Below, one piece after another: positions 1 through 10,472 of a stretch of 64,000 nt of DNA. Origin of the DNA: Nitrospira sp. (GTDB lineage: Bacteria > Nitrospirota > Nitrospiria > Nitrospirales > Nitrospiraceae); assembly GCA_015709715.1 (NCBI GenBank), contig CP054184.1:1101001-1165000 (forward strand). The letters run 5' to 3'. Position 1 is the stretch's first letter; every line of letters begins with the position of its first letter. The position numbers and the translations under genes are program-made. The notes beneath the pieces were generated by a model that was not told where the DNA came from, did not search any database, and saw only the letters and a list, made by a program, of their open reading frames with translations.

Positions 1-2
1 CC

Positions 3-389
3 AAGGACCCGGCGAAGACCGTCAAGGTCCTGCTCGTCGACGACCATGCCATGGTCCGCCAGGGGCTCCGCAGCATCTTGGACAGTTATGCCGACCTGAC
101 GGTGGTGGGGGAAGCCGCCGATGGGCAGGATGCCGTCGTCATGGCGCGTTCCCTCAACCCTGACGTGGTGGTCATGGATGTGAACCTTCCCCTCATCGAC
201 GGCATCGAGGCCACCCGGCTGTTGCACCGAGACCACCGTTCCATCGCCGTCATCGGCATTTCGGTCCGCAACGACCCTCAGGTCAAGCTGGCGATGACCG
301 AAGCCGGAGCCGTGGACTTTCTCCCGAAGGAATCCGCCGCCGTTCAACTCTACGACATCATTCTGCGACATTGCCCTATTAAGTTGTGA
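3..389 (+). CDS. Response-regulator receiver domain (C-terminal end of a gene cut by the window edge)
   Basis: The reading frame is open to the first base of the window, so the internal ATG at 51 is not the start. The visible part is a complete CheY-like receiver domain: the acidic pair is in LLVDDHAM, the phospho-acceptor Asp is in VVVMDVN, and the conserved Lys is in FLPKES. No output domain follows before the stop. It closely resembles the C-terminal receiver of the hybrid kinase that follows (both have DDHAMVRQGLRS, DGIEATR and AAVQLY). It is therefore probably the tail of a second, related hybrid kinase, although a stand-alone receiver protein is possible. Confidence 0.85.
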   Translation, partial: KDPAKTVKVLLVDDHAMVRQGLRSILDSYADLTVVGEAADGQDAVVMARSLNPDVVVMDVNLPLIDGIEATRLLHRDHRSIAVIGISVRNDPQVKLAMTEAGAVDFLPKESAAVQLYDIILRHCPIKL

Positions 390-409
390 TCTCAGTCAAC
401 TCTGAGAAA

Positions 410-425
410 CTAGGGGAATCCCCAG
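410..425. promoter_or_regulatory. CTAGG-N6-CCTAG-type inverted repeat, copy 1
   Basis: Reads CTAGGGGAATCCCCAG, one mismatch from the CTAGG-N6-CCTAG pattern seen at nine other sites in this window. It lies about 190 bp before the start of the hybrid kinase gene at 615. Binding by a regulator is inferred. Confidence 0.45.
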
Positions 426-614
426 TGTGCATTCAGCGCGCGCGTCGTTATCATATTCTGTGCACGTATCGCCTATAGCCGGTCGACGCCTCCCCCCGAA
501 ACTACGTTCCAGCCCTGAGCGCCTGGCAGTCCCGAGCGGCGCGGGCTGTCTTCGGCGGGGCTTGTCTCTCCGCAAGAATTCGCATCGTCCCTGCGAGAGG
601 GTGATCGGTCGTTC

Positions 615-3600
615 ATGATCCCGGCACATCTCACATTGCAGCGGGTCGCGGGTTTTGCCGCACTGGCGGCCATTGCCGTTCCCTTGCTCATTCTCCTGTC
701 GTGGGCCTACGAGGCCTCCTGGCTCACGGCGGTACATCCCTCCTTCGGCACCATCAAACCGATCACCCTGCTGTCAATCCTCTTGTGCGGCTTCTCCCTG
801 TGGCTCTTGTCGGACGAGGGAGCCGTGACCGTCACCGGTCGTCGAGCGGCCCAGGCCGGCGCCGGCCTGGCTTGCCTGCTGGCCGGCCTCACCTTGGCCG
901 AGTATCTGTTTGCGGTGGATGTGGGCATCGATCTCTGGTTCCTGGAAGGCCGGGACATCGACTCCTCCGCGCATCCCGGGCGCATGGCCCCTTCGACCGC
1001 GATTGTCTCCCTCTTGCTCGGCCTCGCGCTCCTGAGCCTGGATCATCCCTTGAGCAACGGTCACTATCCCTCCCAATATGCCGCCCTGCTCGGAGGGACC
1101 ATCGGCGGGATCGCGCTTGTTGGATACCTCTACGGGGTCCGGTCGCTCTACAAGGTGGGAAGCTTCGCCACGATCTCGATGTATAGTGCGACGCTGATGT
1201 TCCTGATTGGCCTCGGCATTCTGGCATCACGGCCGATGCGGGGGTTCATGGCCACTTTGATGAGCGAGGATTTGGGCGGTGTGATGTTGCGGCAGGTCTT
1301 GCCGTTCGCTGTCTTCCTGCCGATCCTCGCCGGATGGATTCGTATCACCGCTCAACGATCCGGGTATTACGAGTTCAACTTCGGTGTCGCCTTGGCCGTC
1401 GCGGCCGTGATGCTCATTATGCTCACGCTGCTCTGGTTCCTCGCCGCTCACCTGAACCGCACGGACGGTCAGAAAAAACACATCCTGCAGATCCTCCAAC
1501 AACGGGAAGCACGCCATCGATTGGCCTTGAAGGCCGGCCGCATGGGCACCTTTCATCAGGATCTCGATCAGCAGACCCTGATGTTCTCTCCCGAGCTGGA
1601 AGCAATGTTCGGCCTGTTACCCATGAGTTTCGGCAGCACCTTCGCCGCCTTTCTCGCGCTGGTTCACTCCGAGGACAAACAGCGCGTGGAACGTACCGTC
1701 GAGGAGGCTATCCGCAACCGGAGTGCCTATGAGTTCGAATGCCGTGTCCATCGCGCGTTGCCGCCGAGCGAGGCCTGGATCGCAGTCGCTGCGCAAGTGC
1801 TTCCCGATACGAGCGGCTCCCCTCGACAGATCACCGGCGTCATGTTCGACGTCACGGAGCGCAAGCGATCCGAAACTGCACTGCGGGAAAGCGAAGAACG
1901 GTTCCGCCACCTCTTCGAGCAGGCGTCCGACGGGATCGTGATGGCCGACATGACCGGACAGTATCTGGACGTGAACAGCCGCGCCTGCCACATGCTCGGC
2001 TATTCCCGAGACGAGCTTCTCTCAATGAAGATCGCCGACCTCTTCGCCCCGCACGAGCAGTCTCGATTGAGCGAGATCCTGATGGAACTGCTGGAGGGAC
2101 AGCGGCACTCCGGTGAATGGCGTTTGCAACGGAAGGACGGTACGGCCATATCCGTCGAAATGAGCGCCAAGCTCCAACCGGATGGACGGTGGCACGCCAT
2201 CCTTCGGGACATTACGGAGCGGAAGCGTGCGGAAGCCGGATTACGGGAAAGTGAAGCCCACTTTCGCATGCTGGCCGACGCCACGCCCGTGCTGGTCTGG
2301 ATGGCGGGCGCCGACCGCCTGCGCACCTGGCTGAATCGATCGTGGATCGAATATACGGGGCGCGATCTGGAGGACGAACTGGGCGACGGCTGGGCCGAGG
2401 GCATTCACCCCGACGATCGAGCGACGGCCCTGGCCCGTTATCGAAGTCACTTCGGCCGACTGGAGCCGTTCGAACTCGAGTATCGCCTGCGTCGCCATGA
2501 CGGTCGTTACGGTTGGATTCTGGATCGAGCCGTGCCCTTGACCACCGCAGACGGATCGATCACCGGCTACCTGGGGGCAGCCCTCGATATCACGGACCGG
2601 AAACATGCCGAGGAGCAGCTCCAACAGTGGACGGGGGAACTGGAGCAGCGCGTGCATGAGCGTACCGAAGCCCTCGTGAGGTCGCAGGCCCGGCTGCGCG
2701 CGCTCGCCTTGGACTTGAGCGCCACGGAGCAACAGGAACGACGCCGGCTGGCCACGGAGTTGCACGACTACCTGGCCCAACTGCTCGTCGTCGCCCGCAT
2801 GAAGTTGGGCCAAGCCAAACCGCAGGCCCGTGAACCGAAACTGCAGCAGCTCTTGAACGATGCGGACGACGTGCTCACGCAATCCCTGAACTACACGCGC
2901 TCTCTCGTGGCGGAGTTGAGCCCGCAAGTGCTGTACCAATTCGGGTTGCCCGCGGCGCTCAAGTGGCTCGCCGGGCAGATGAAAACCCATGGTCTCGCGG
3001 TGACCGTGACCACCGCGCTCGACCGATTACCTCTCGAAGAAGACCATGCGGTCATCATGTATCAAAGCGTGCGCGAGTTGCTGTTCAACGTCGTCAAACA
3101 TGCCGGCACGGATGAAGCGTCCATCGTGCTGTCGCGTAGCGTGGACGATCTGATCGTCGTCACCGTATCGGATCGAGGCCGCGGATTCGATCCGGCCTCC
3201 ATGACGGAAGCCGACCGCACCAGCCCGGGCCGCTTCGGTCTCTTCAACGTTCAGGAACGAATCGAGGCCGTAGGGGGACGGCTCGCCCTGGATTCTCACG
3301 AGGGCCGGGGAACGAGCATTACCTTGATGGTTCCCTTGAGCCACGCCCAGGACTCCGCCCGGGAGATGGGTTCGTCCCGTCCCACACAGCCGGATTCCCT
3401 GCCGAACCCGCCTTCGCAACGCCTGCGCGTACTACTCGTCGACGACCATGCGATGGTGCGGCAGGGGCTTCGGAGCGTGTTAGAAAATTATCAGGACTTG
3501 GAAGTCGTCGGAGAAGCCGGTGATGGCGAAACCGCCGTCAGCCTGGCCGCCTCGCTGAAACCGGACGTCGTGGTGATGGACATCAACATGCCTCGCGTGG

Positions 3601-3791
3601 ACGGCATCGAAGCCACGAGGCGCATCCTGTCTTCCGATCACACCGTCGTCGTGATCGGCCTCTCGGTCCAAAACGAGCACCATGTGGAAGAAGCCATGCT
3701 CGCCGCGGGGGCGGCGGTCTTTGTCACCAAAGAACGCGCCGCCGTGCAGTTATACGAAGCCATCGTAAGTACGGTTCGCGCCAGGACCTGA
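615..3791 (+). CDS. Hybrid sensor histidine kinase (membrane region, three PAS domains, HisKA_3, HATPase, receiver)
   Basis: This 1058-residue inner-membrane sensor starts with about eight hydrophobic segments (residues 1-280). Three PAS/PAC modules follow (about 300-420, 425-545 and 548-670), each ending in a DITERK-like or DVTERK-like signature. A HisKA_3 dimerisation domain of the NarX/DegS type has its phospho-acceptor at H717 (LATELHDYLAQ). Next come an ATPase domain (N box near LLFNVVKHAG, G box DRGRGFD) and a C-terminal receiver with D989 as acceptor. HisKA_3 kinases normally signal to NarL-family regulators, two of which lie at 11.8-13.1 kb. The signal is unknown. The ATG at 615 follows a GAGAGGGTG stretch. 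Confidence 0.92.
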   Translation: MIPAHLTLQRVAGFAALAAIAVPLLILLSWAYEASWLTAVHPSFGTIKPITLLSILLCGFSLWLLSDEGAVTVTGRRAAQAGAGLACLLAGLTLAEYLFAVDVGIDLWFLEGRDIDSSAHPGRMAPSTAIVSLLLGLALLSLDHPLSNGHYPSQYAALLGGTIGGIALVGYLYGVRSLYKVGSFATISMYSATLMFLIGLGILASRPMRGFMATLMSEDLGGVMLRQVLPFAVFLPILAGWIRITAQRSGYYEFNFGVALAVAAVMLIMLTLLWFLAAHLNRTDGQKKHILQILQQREARHRLALKAGRMGTFHQDLDQQTLMFSPELEAMFGLLPMSFGSTFAAFLALVHSEDKQRVERTVEEAIRNRSAYEFECRVHRALPPSEAWIAVAAQVLPDTSGSPRQITGVMFDVTERKRSETALRESEERFRHLFEQASDGIVMADMTGQYLDVNSRACHMLGYSRDELLSMKIADLFAPHEQSRLSEILMELLEGQRHSGEWRLQRKDGTAISVEMSAKLQPDGRWHAILRDITERKRAEAGLRESEAHFRMLADATPVLVWMAGADRLRTWLNRSWIEYTGRDLEDELGDGWAEGIHPDDRATALARYRSHFGRLEPFELEYRLRRHDGRYGWILDRAVPLTTADGSITGYLGAALDITDRKHAEEQLQQWTGELEQRVHERTEALVRSQARLRALALDLSATEQQERRRLATELHDYLAQLLVVARMKLGQAKPQAREPKLQQLLNDADDVLTQSLNYTRSLVAELSPQVLYQFGLPAALKWLAGQMKTHGLAVTVTTALDRLPLEEDHAVIMYQSVRELLFNVVKHAGTDEASIVLSRSVDDLIVVTVSDRGRGFDPASMTEADRTSPGRFGLFNVQERIEAVGGRLALDSHEGRGTSITLMVPLSHAQDSAREMGSSRPTQPDSLPNPPSQRLRVLLVDDHAMVRQGLRSVLENYQDLEVVGEAGDGETAVSLAASLKPDVVVMDINMPRVDGIEATRRILSSDHTVVVIGLSVQNEHHVEEAMLAAGAAVFVTKERAAVQLYEAIVSTVRART

Positions 3792-3801
3792 CGGATTCCA
3801 C

Positions 3802-3969
3802 CTAAGCGACAGGCGGTCGCCGCCCCATGACCATGCCGACCACGGCCAGAATCAGGAAAATCACAAAGAGCACGTAGGCGATATGGGTGGCGGTTCCAGC
3901 CACTCCGGAGACGCCCAACACACCGGCAATCAGTCCGATAACGAGGAAGGTCACTGCCCAGCTCAACAT
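3802..3969 (-). CDS. DUF1328 family small membrane protein (55 aa)
   Basis: Fifty-five residues beginning [19 protein letters not shown], with two hydrophobic helices separated by a short Gly/Ala turn and a basic tail (GRRPPVA). Length, N-terminus and two-helix layout match the DUF1328/YtjA family, which is common in stress-related gene groups and has no defined biochemical role. It converges on the hybrid kinase gene, leaving only about 10 bp between stops. A second tiny membrane protein lies just upstream on the same strand. Confidence 0.85.
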   Translation of the reverse strand: MLSWAVTFLVIGLIAGVLGVSGVAGTATHIAYVLFVIFLILAVVGMVMGRRPPVA

Positions 3970-4016
3970 GATGGCACCTCATTCAAAAGGGTGAAGGATC
4001 CCGCTGCACTCGCGCT

Positions 4017-4103
4017 TCATGTCCTGACAATCCCGAACAGCCACAGGAGAAACACGATTCCCGCAGGCACGCCCAGCAACCACAACCCGATCAATCTCCA
4101 CAT
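4017..4103 (-). CDS. Very small hydrophobic membrane protein (28 aa)
   Basis: A 28-codon frame beginning MWRLIGLWLLGVPAGIVFL forms one long hydrophobic helix and ends in GIVRT. A strong ribosome-binding site (GGAGGTCACC) sits immediately before the ATG, which is the main support for expression. It lies between the DUF1328 gene and an outer-membrane protein gene, both on the same strand. No family is recognised; it looks like a single-pass inner-membrane peptide. Confidence 0.6.
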   Translation of the reverse strand: MWRLIGLWLLGVPAGIVFLLWLFGIVRT

Positions 4104-4130
4104 GGTGACCTCCTGCGTGTCGCTCCAGAC

Positions 4131-5231
4131 TTAGAACCACAGATGGACGCCCATCCCGATCCACTCCACTCGCTTCGTGAACAGCTGCCCGTCCGGGGTG
4201 GGGCCTGCGTAGTACTCCGCCAGCACCTGCAGTTTTCGATCACCAATCCTGGCATTCTCGAACTGTAGCCCCCCCATCAGGGATTGGCCGACCTCCCAGT
4301 TGGTTCGCGCGTTAGTTTGGAAGTCGGCATAGGCGACAGGTCGCACCTTGCCTCCCCAGAACAACCAGGGGCTTTTTATCTCCACTCCGCCCTGGGTCGT
4401 TGCTCGGCCCAACGTGCTCGGTTCCTTTCGTACGATCACACCGGCACCGCCGTAGAGGCGGAGCCACGCCGTCAGGTCGTAAGAGAGCTTCAGATCCAAC
4501 TCTTCGTAACTCAGATTGATGCGCTCGACCTGCGGGTTGTTCAACAAAAACTCATCCCCCAGATGAGAACTTTGATGCCGAATGCGGACGAACCCCGAGA
4601 ATCGATCCGCGCGATAGCTCGTCACCAGACCGACGGTGTAATCGGCATTGATCAGGTCGATGGAGCGGCGCTCCATATCAAAGACTCCAAACACACCGGC
4701 TTGAATGCCCAGTTCCCACTGCCCCCCAAAGGGAGCGGCATTCCGATACACAGCGAACGATTCCCCGAACGCGCTGGCAAATTTGTTGCCGGATGACAGC
4801 CAGTGGTATGCGGCGCCGAAGTGGGGCCATCGCTGGTCCGCATGCAGCGGCTCCACCAGGAGGCCGCGGGGCAAGAACTTCGAGTGTGAATCCGGTGTCG
4901 CAGCCCGTACCACCCCGGGCGCGACGCCTGCCGCCGGTTCAGGGACGGTGACAATATCGGCTTGGATCACGCCGGGAATGGCCTTGAGCGAGGTCACGAT
5001 TTTCTCAGGGTCTTCTGCCCCCAAGCGAGTGGCGTAGACCACCACCCTTCCCTCTTCGACATGCACGACCGCGCCGGATAGATGAAATTCATGCTCGAGC
5101 ATGGCGGCGGCGTAGCCCGCGATGTACTCATCCGAGCCTACAGCCGCCCCCGCGGGGCTCGCGGCAGACAGCCCCCACATCAGCAGGGCTGCGGCCCACC
5201 ACGTCCATAGTCGACACCCCGAGCCTCCCAT
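4131..5231 (-). CDS. DUF1207-type outer-membrane protein with a BON-like N-terminal segment
   Basis: A signal peptide (TWWAAALLMWGLSAASPAGA) leads into a BON-like segment of about 70 residues. The C-terminal 240 residues resemble DUF1207 proteins: alternating beta strands, the start RGLLVEPLHADQRWPHFGA and an aromatic end VHLWF typical of outer-membrane barrels. The function of DUF1207 is not established. The frame continues upstream to GTG codons at 5273 and 5258; the ATG at 5231 was chosen because the signal peptide begins at once, though its ribosome-binding site is weak. The next barrel gene is 59 bp upstream on the same strand. Confidence 0.75.
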   Translation of the reverse strand: MGGSGCRLWTWWAAALLMWGLSAASPAGAAVGSDEYIAGYAAAMLEHEFHLSGAVVHVEEGRVVVYATRLGAEDPEKIVTSLKAIPGVIQADIVTVPEPAAGVAPGVVRAATPDSHSKFLPRGLLVEPLHADQRWPHFGAAYHWLSSGNKFASAFGESFAVYRNAAPFGGQWELGIQAGVFGVFDMERRSIDLINADYTVGLVTSYRADRFSGFVRIRHQSSHLGDEFLLNNPQVERINLSYEELDLKLSYDLTAWLRLYGGAGVIVRKEPSTLGRATTQGGVEIKSPWLFWGGKVRPVAYADFQTNARTNWEVGQSLMGGLQFENARIGDRKLQVLAEYYAGPTPDGQLFTKRVEWIGMGVHLWF

Positions 5232-5290
5232 GCAGGATCTGCCAATTTCTCGCTCCACATCCCTCCACCTCACCGATCGGTCCGATCGAG

Positions 5291-5890
5291 TTAAAAGTGG
5301 AAGTTGAGACCGACCGTGACCATGTGGCCATTGTCCTGGAACTTCTTGTCGACGATGTTCCGGTCTCGTGACTCGATTTTCTCAAGCCAAATATACCGAT
5401 AGGTGCTGTCGATGGAGACATGCTTGCTGAGGAAGAACTGCAAGCCGCCGCCGGCGTGGGCGCCGAAGCGGTTCTGGGTATCGTCAAAGCCGCCCGGTCC
5501 CTTGACGGTGGTGTAATACCACCCGCCGCCTCCCAGCAGAAACGGCGCCAATCTGGTCGTGCCAAGCGGGTAAATCAAGGCCGACACCTGCACGGGATAC
5601 GTGTGGACGCGGGTGTCACCGATGTCGTTGCGGCGATAATCGACGGAACCCTCGAAGGCAAAATACCGCGAAGGATGCAGGCGGACTTGCCCGCCACCGA
5701 ACCACCGGCTCGACCCGTCCTTGGGATCGACATAGGTCGCGCGACCACCGATCGACAGCAAGCCGATCTCCACCTGTTCGAACAAACCCTTATCTTCAGC
5801 CGCCGCCACGGTCGAAGGCGCCGACAGGCCCCATACCGTCAAGGCGGTTCCCACTACTGCCGTCAATACCGGAACGGGCCATCGTTTCAT
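5291..5890 (-). CDS. Outer-membrane beta-barrel protein (OmpA-like N-domain/porin family)
   Basis: This 199-residue protein starts MKRWPVPVLTAVVGTALTV with a cleavable signal peptide ending near VAAAE. About eight amphipathic strands follow, and it ends in VTVGLNFHF, the aromatic C-terminus used for outer-membrane insertion. Size and layout fit small eight-stranded barrels of the OmpA/OmpX type. The frame runs upstream to a TTG, but the ATG at 5890 has a clear GAGGAGTT ribosome-binding site. The upstream in-frame codons belong to a CsbD fossil, described separately. The ligand or role is unknown. Confidence 0.8.
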   Translation of the reverse strand: MKRWPVPVLTAVVGTALTVWGLSAPSTVAAAEDKGLFEQVEIGLLSIGGRATYVDPKDGSSRWFGGGQVRLHPSRYFAFEGSVDYRRNDIGDTRVHTYPVQVSALIYPLGTTRLAPFLLGGGGWYYTTVKGPGGFDDTQNRFGAHAGGGLQFFLSKHVSIDSTYRYIWLEKIESRDRNIVDKKFQDNGHMVTVGLNFHF

Positions 5891-5905
5891 CGCAGAACTC
5901 CTCTT

Positions 5906-5968
5906 CTGATCGTCGGTGGACTCACCCCATTGCTTCTTCAATTTACCCTTACACTACTTTCACTTGCC
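5906..5968 (-). pseudogene. Fossil fragment of a CsbD-family gene
   Basis: Reading on the minus strand in frame with the downstream barrel gene gives G-K-stop-K-stop-C, then KGKLKKQWGESTDDQ. This aligns with the CsbD core (GKW-x-QFKG-x-VKKQWGKLTDDD) seen intact at 6345-6584. The two stops sit exactly where a Trp and a Gln codon are expected and each needs one base change (tgg to tga, cag to tag). No start codon and no C-terminal half remain. Confidence 0.65.
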
Positions 5969-5976
5969 CGTTGCCT

Positions 5977-6007
5977 GGCGTGCCGACCCATCACGAGTCG
6001 GCACGCC
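5977..6007 (-). terminator. Strong hairpin after the PepSY gene
   Basis: An 11-bp perfect stem (GGCGTGCCGAC/GTCGGCACGCC) encloses a 9-base loop, just beyond the stop of the PepSY gene on the minus strand. No U-tract follows, so intrinsic termination is plausible rather than certain. Confidence 0.5.
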
Positions 6008-6015
6008 CAGTTTCT

Positions 6016-6294
6016 TTAGCGGTCGATCTTGGTCTGTCCGCTCTGCGCGTCGACATAGACCTTCTGCGTCTTGTTGTTGACGTCGACGATCTCGACCTCG
6101 TAGACGGTCCGGCCGTCTTCCTTGCCGATTTCCGCCTCCACAGCCTTGCCCGGCACGGCAGTCAAGGCATGACGGACCGCCTCCTCCAAGGTCACGGTCG
6201 CCGTGGCCGCCAGCTGTTTGTTCGTTTCGAACAGAGCCCAGGCGGGGCTTGCAATCACACCCGACAACAATGCAATGGCGAGTAACTTCTTCAT
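6016..6294 (-). CDS. Secreted PepSY-domain protein
   Basis: The 92-residue product has a signal peptide (MKKLLAIALLSGVIASPAWA) and one PepSY domain: the helix TLEEAVRHALTAVPGKAVEAE, then strands YEVEIVD and QKVYVDAQSGQTKI. PepSY domains are periplasmic or extracellular modules thought to bind or inhibit partners such as proteases; no partner is evident. The start at 6294 was chosen over an earlier in-frame ATG (6417) because it has an AAGGAGGT ribosome-binding site and opens directly on the signal peptide. It lies in a same-strand run of stress-type genes. Confidence 0.85.
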   Translation of the reverse strand: MKKLLAIALLSGVIASPAWALFETNKQLAATATVTLEEAVRHALTAVPGKAVEAEIGKEDGRTVYEVEIVDVNNKTQKVYVDAQSGQTKIDR

Positions 6295-6344
6295 CGGTGA
6301 AACCTCCTTCTCTTCACAAGATGTGACGCGTACGGGTGTTCTGG

Positions 6345-6584
6345 TCAGCGTGCGCGCTGGGCTTGAGCCTGCTCCGTTCCCGGACGCCCTTGCCGGGCAT
6401 ACCAGTCGTCGGCCCACCGCACGACTTCGTCCTTTTTATCGCCGTACCGCTCCTGCACGCGGCCCACGAACTTGTCGTAGTTGCCTTCGATTTGCATAAG
6501 ATCGTCGTCTGTGAGCTTGCCCCACTGCTTTTTGACTTCGCCCTTGAACTGCACCCACTTGCCTTTGAATTGATCGGAATTCAT
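6345..6584 (-). CDS. CsbD family stress protein
   Basis: A 79-residue cytoplasmic protein beginning MNSDQFKGKWVQFKGEVKK, followed by QWGKLTDDDLMQIEGNYDKFVGRVQERYG. This is the complete conserved core of the CsbD family, small proteins induced by general stress in many bacteria with unknown biochemical function. The family is usually 60-75 residues; this one has an extra Gln/Ala/Arg-rich tail. Its ATG overlaps the stop of the upstream small gene by four bases (ATGA) and has an AAGGAGGA ribosome-binding site, so the two are probably co-transcribed. A decayed second copy lies at 5906-5968. Confidence 0.92.
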   Translation of the reverse strand: MNSDQFKGKWVQFKGEVKKQWGKLTDDDLMQIEGNYDKFVGRVQERYGDKKDEVVRWADDWYARQGRPGTEQAQAQRAR

Positions 6585-6808
6585 TGCGGTCCTCCTTGAT
6601 GGTGTAATGATGCGGCGGCGGAGGCCGGCGAGCTTGCCGCCGATCCCCCGGCCCGCCGCTGTTGGGCGGTTTGGTTCAGCACCCGATGGGCCGGAGTGCG
6701 AAAGGCGAGCCCGTTCTTGCCGCCGCGATAGAGGATGACCGTCTGCTCGCCTCGCTCATCAGCGACGGTGACGATCACGCGGCCTTTGACCCCAGGTGCC
6801 CGCTTCAT
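6581..6808 (-). CDS. Small protein of unknown function, upstream of csbD-like gene
   Basis: Seventy-five residues starting MKRAPGVKGRVIVTVADERG. The first 45 residues could form a small beta-rich fold (VIVTVAD, QTVILYRGG); the remainder is Ala/Ser-rich and looks disordered. It is not a recognised family. Support comes from the four-base overlap with the CsbD gene downstream and from an inverted-repeat regulatory site 61 bp upstream. Confidence 0.55.
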   Translation of the reverse strand: MKRAPGVKGRVIVTVADERGEQTVILYRGGKNGLAFRTPAHRVLNQTAQQRRAGGSAASSPASAAASLHHQGGPQ

Positions 6809-6868
6809 CTCTCCTACCTCCCATCCGTGTTACAGGTTTCTTATACCCCCTTCCCCGCCGCTCCAGGA

Positions 6869-6884
6869 CTGGATATACCCCTAG
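6869..6884. promoter_or_regulatory. CTAGG-N6-CCTAG-type inverted repeat, copy 2 (degenerate left half)
   Basis: CTGGATATACCCCTAG has a perfect right half and two mismatches in the left. It also sits in a wider inverted repeat, AGGACT/AGTCCT (6865-6870 and 6883-6888). It lies 61 bp upstream of the small-gene/csbD unit. Confidence 0.4.
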
Positions 6885-7023
6885 TCCTGTTCGGAGAGCC
6901 CCAGGTGGTACTTACCTTGGCATACGTACGTACGAATCGGTTTCGCCGATCGGATGCAAGAGCCTCACAGAGAGGTGAGACCTTGAGCGAAAGAAGGGGA
7001 TGGGCGGATCTGAATGATACTAC

Positions 7024-9156
<2,133 letters not shown>

Positions 9157-9212
9157 CGTACTTCCTTTCGGTTACGTCTTGCTGCAGTCCATCGCCGACC
9201 GATCGTCTGTGC

Positions 9213-9755
9213 CTATTTCAGCAGGCTGACCAAGTCCTCGGCATGTTCCTCCTCCTTGGCAAGGATCTCCTCCATCAACCGCCGCGTCGTGGGGTCGTCG
9301 TTGCCGACGAAGGCGATCATGTCGCGGTAACTTTCAATGGCAATCCGCTCGGCCACCAAATCTTCCTTGATCATGTCCTCGAGTCCGTTCCCCTCCACAT
9401 ATTCGGAATGGCTGCGATCCGCCAGACCCGTGGGCGAGAGGTCCGGCTCTCCTCCCAATTGGACGATCCGCTCCGCCAACTGATCGGCATGCGCCTGTTC
9501 TTCTCCGGCGTGGGTAAGGAATTCCGCCTTCACGCTTTCCGCATTCATCCCTTCCGCCATGAAGTAATGACGCCGATATCGCAAGACGCAGACGATCTCC
9601 GTCGCCAAGGCCTCGTTCAATAACTTGATCACGGTCTCCCGGTCTGCCTTGTAGTCGGCCGTGTAGGCCCCATCCTCGATATGTTGACGAGCACGCTCTC
9701 TGATGGCTTGCACATCTTTGACGAATGACGACTGGCCCTGTGCGGTTTTCATCAT
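9213..9755 (-). CDS. Ferritin-like/bacterioferritin-type protein
   Basis: A four-helix ferritin-like protein of 180 residues. Di-iron ligand motifs are visible: Glu in ATEIVCVLRYRRHYF, E-x-x-H in AGEEQAHADQLAERI, Glu in KEDLVAERIAIESYR, and E-x-x-H in AKEEEHAEDL. Such proteins oxidise and store iron or remove peroxide. The frame is open to 9893, but the ATG at 9755 follows GGAAAGGAATC and gives normal length. An inverted-repeat regulatory site lies about 170 bp upstream, as expected for an oxidative-stress gene. Ferritin-type storage versus Dps-like or rubrerythrin-like roles cannot be separated from sequence alone. Confidence 0.88.
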   Translation of the reverse strand: MMKTAQGQSSFVKDVQAIRERARQHIEDGAYTADYKADRETVIKLLNEALATEIVCVLRYRRHYFMAEGMNAESVKAEFLTHAGEEQAHADQLAERIVQLGGEPDLSPTGLADRSHSEYVEGNGLEDMIKEDLVAERIAIESYRDMIAFVGNDDPTTRRLMEEILAKEEEHAEDLVSLLK

Positions 9756-9920
9756 GATTCCTTTCCAGACAGGTGAGTGGTTCGCCGTCCTGGGAGGCGA
9801 CAGTTTACGCCCGGCAATCCGATCGGAGATGGGGCCAAGCAGATATCCAATTCCACCCCTTTCGCTTTTGGTCACCGGTTGTGTTGGCTTCACCTTAGGC
9901 GAGGGGGTGCTGAGAACGCG

Positions 9921-9936
9921 CTAGGTAGGCCCCTAG
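9921..9936. promoter_or_regulatory. CTAGG-N6-CCTAG inverted repeat, copy 3 (perfect)
   Basis: CTAGGTAGGCCCCTAG has both half-sites perfect. An extra half-site (CCTAG, 9954-9958) follows 22 bp away. It lies between the CBS-domain gene and the ferritin-like gene, upstream of the latter. Confidence 0.55.
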
Positions 9937-9967
9937 GCCGGCTGCACAAGCTCCCTAGTAGAATGGA

Positions 9968-10453
9968 TTATGGCGAGGCTGCATAAATGGAAAGCACGCC
10001 CACGAGGCGGTGGCGCCGATCCTGGACCGGCAGCCAATCCAGATGCGAGGCGCGCATCAGCGCGATGGCCTCCGCGAGCAGATCGTCTTGGTAGCAGGAC
10101 GGGATAGGGCTCCTCATGAACCGTTCGATCGCCGTTTCCGGCGGGGCTTCCCTGATGCGATGGCTCAGCCCCATGTCCCGCTCCGTGAGCATCCCGGACA
10201 ATCGCGCTCCGTCGTAGACGACCAGCACCGGCACGTCGAGCTTGTTCATCAAGCCGGCGGCGTCTTTCAGGCTGGTGCCGGGCGAGGCGATCGTCACCCT
10301 CGTGCTCATCGCCTCCCTGACTTGCTTCGCCTCGCCCGGCAACAACCCCAATTCTTCCTCTTTGGTCGATTCGAGATAGAGGCCTGCCACGCGCCGTGGT
10401 GTCGCGGTCCGAGGAGGGATGTCCGCACCCTGTTGCTTCCGGTGATCGCTCAT
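9968..10453 (-). CDS. CBS-domain pair protein
   Basis: The 161-residue cytoplasmic protein has an N-terminal linker of about 45 residues and two CBS motifs. The first is VREAMSTRVTIASPGTSLKDA...PVLVVYDGARLSGMLTERDM; the second is IERFMRSPIPSCYQDDLLAEA...LDWLPVQDRRHRLVGVLSI. Paired CBS motifs bind adenine nucleotides and act as energy sensors; as there is no catalytic domain, it probably acts on a partner. The start at 10453 has a GGAGGAAA ribosome-binding site; the open frame to 10498 has none. A short gene lies 19 bp upstream on the same strand, so an operon is likely. Confidence 0.88.
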   Translation of the reverse strand: MSDHRKQQGADIPPRTATPRRVAGLYLESTKEEELGLLPGEAKQVREAMSTRVTIASPGTSLKDAAGLMNKLDVPVLVVYDGARLSGMLTERDMGLSHRIREAPPETAIERFMRSPIPSCYQDDLLAEAIALMRASHLDWLPVQDRRHRLVGVLSIYAASP

Positions 10454-10472
10454 GCTGTTTCCTCCGCAAATG

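Noticed and set aside
51-389. Start of the first receiver gene at the ATG at 51
   Set aside because: The receiver domain begins before this codon and the frame is open to the window edge.
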